NCBI GenBank assembly: GCA_002352665.1
Contig: DEIV01000154.1
Span: 1-14,355 of the forward strand
DNA length: 14,355 bases
Reading direction: 5' to 3'
Source of the DNA: Flavobacteriaceae bacterium UBA2765
Lineage (GTDB): Bacteria; Bacteroidota; Bacteroidia; Flavobacteriales; Flavobacteriaceae
A model generated the notes under the pieces. It was not told the DNA's origin, did no database searches, and was given only the letters and a program-made list of their open reading frames with translations. Below are positions 14,306-14,355 of this stretch, in pieces; position 1 is the first letter of the stretch; every line of letters starts with the position of its first letter. The position numbers were made by a program, and so were the translations under genes.

Positions 14306-14355
14306 ATGGAAATTTTAAATAAAAAAGAACGTAGAAATTCATTTCTTTTATTTGT
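14306..14355 (+). CDS. tssO: Start of TssO-like protein (gene runs off the right edge)
   Basis: Only 16 codons are visible: MEILNKKERRNSFLLF, beginning 9 bases after tssK. The NKKERR..F lead followed by a hydrophobic stretch is how TssO, a Bacteroidota-specific T6SS membrane protein, commonly starts, and tssO is expected beside tssN and tssK. The rest of the gene is needed to confirm this. Confidence 0.55.
   Translation, partial: MEILNKKERRNSFLLF

Overview
The window looks like part of a Bacteroidota chromosome, most likely a member of the Flavobacteriia. The DNA is very AT-rich, ribosome-binding sites are weak, lipoproteins are common, and several upstream regions carry the Bacteroidota-type promoter TTTG-N19/20-TAnnTTTG. 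The core content is a Bacteroidota-type (subtype iii) type VI secretion system (T6SS). The diagnostic parts are Bacteroidota-type TssB/TssC sheath proteins, two TssD/Hcp tube proteins, baseplate proteins TssF, TssG and TssK, and the subtype-specific membrane proteins TssN and TssO.

Layout, left to right. 1-966 (minus): first 322 codons of tssF, behind a near-perfect promoter at 1041-1071. 1321-1566: right-end remnant of an IS256-like insertion sequence. 1567-6494 (minus): an array of four related cassettes. Each has, or had, a gene with a conserved module ending in GMKLYDHF followed by a different C-terminus, and three of the four are followed by a lipoprotein-like gene. Cassette A sits directly behind hcp2 and looks intact. 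B is missing the N-terminal segment of A but is otherwise open. C carries a nonsense mutation and its partner a frameshift. D is frameshifted and cut by the IS remnant. 6528-9299 (minus): hcp2, tssC and tssB, then a separately terminated hcp1. 9654-10658 (minus): a membrane-anchored two-PKD-domain protein. 10693-14355 (plus): an NlpC/P60 lipoprotein, tssG, tssN, tssK and the start of tssO, tightly spaced as one operon with a candidate promoter at 10620-10650.

How it fits together. TssB/TssC form the contractile sheath around the Hcp tube, TssK/F/G form the baseplate, and TssN/TssO belong to the trans-envelope part. The PKD protein and the NlpC/P60 lipoprotein probably act in the periplasm or at the peptidoglycan. 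My main inference is that the A-D array is a polymorphic effector/immunity locus: a constant carrier module linked to hcp2, swappable C-termini, and envelope lipoproteins as candidate immunity proteins, with decaying older cassettes farther from hcp2. No toxin activity can be read from the C-termini, so the effector role remains a hypothesis.
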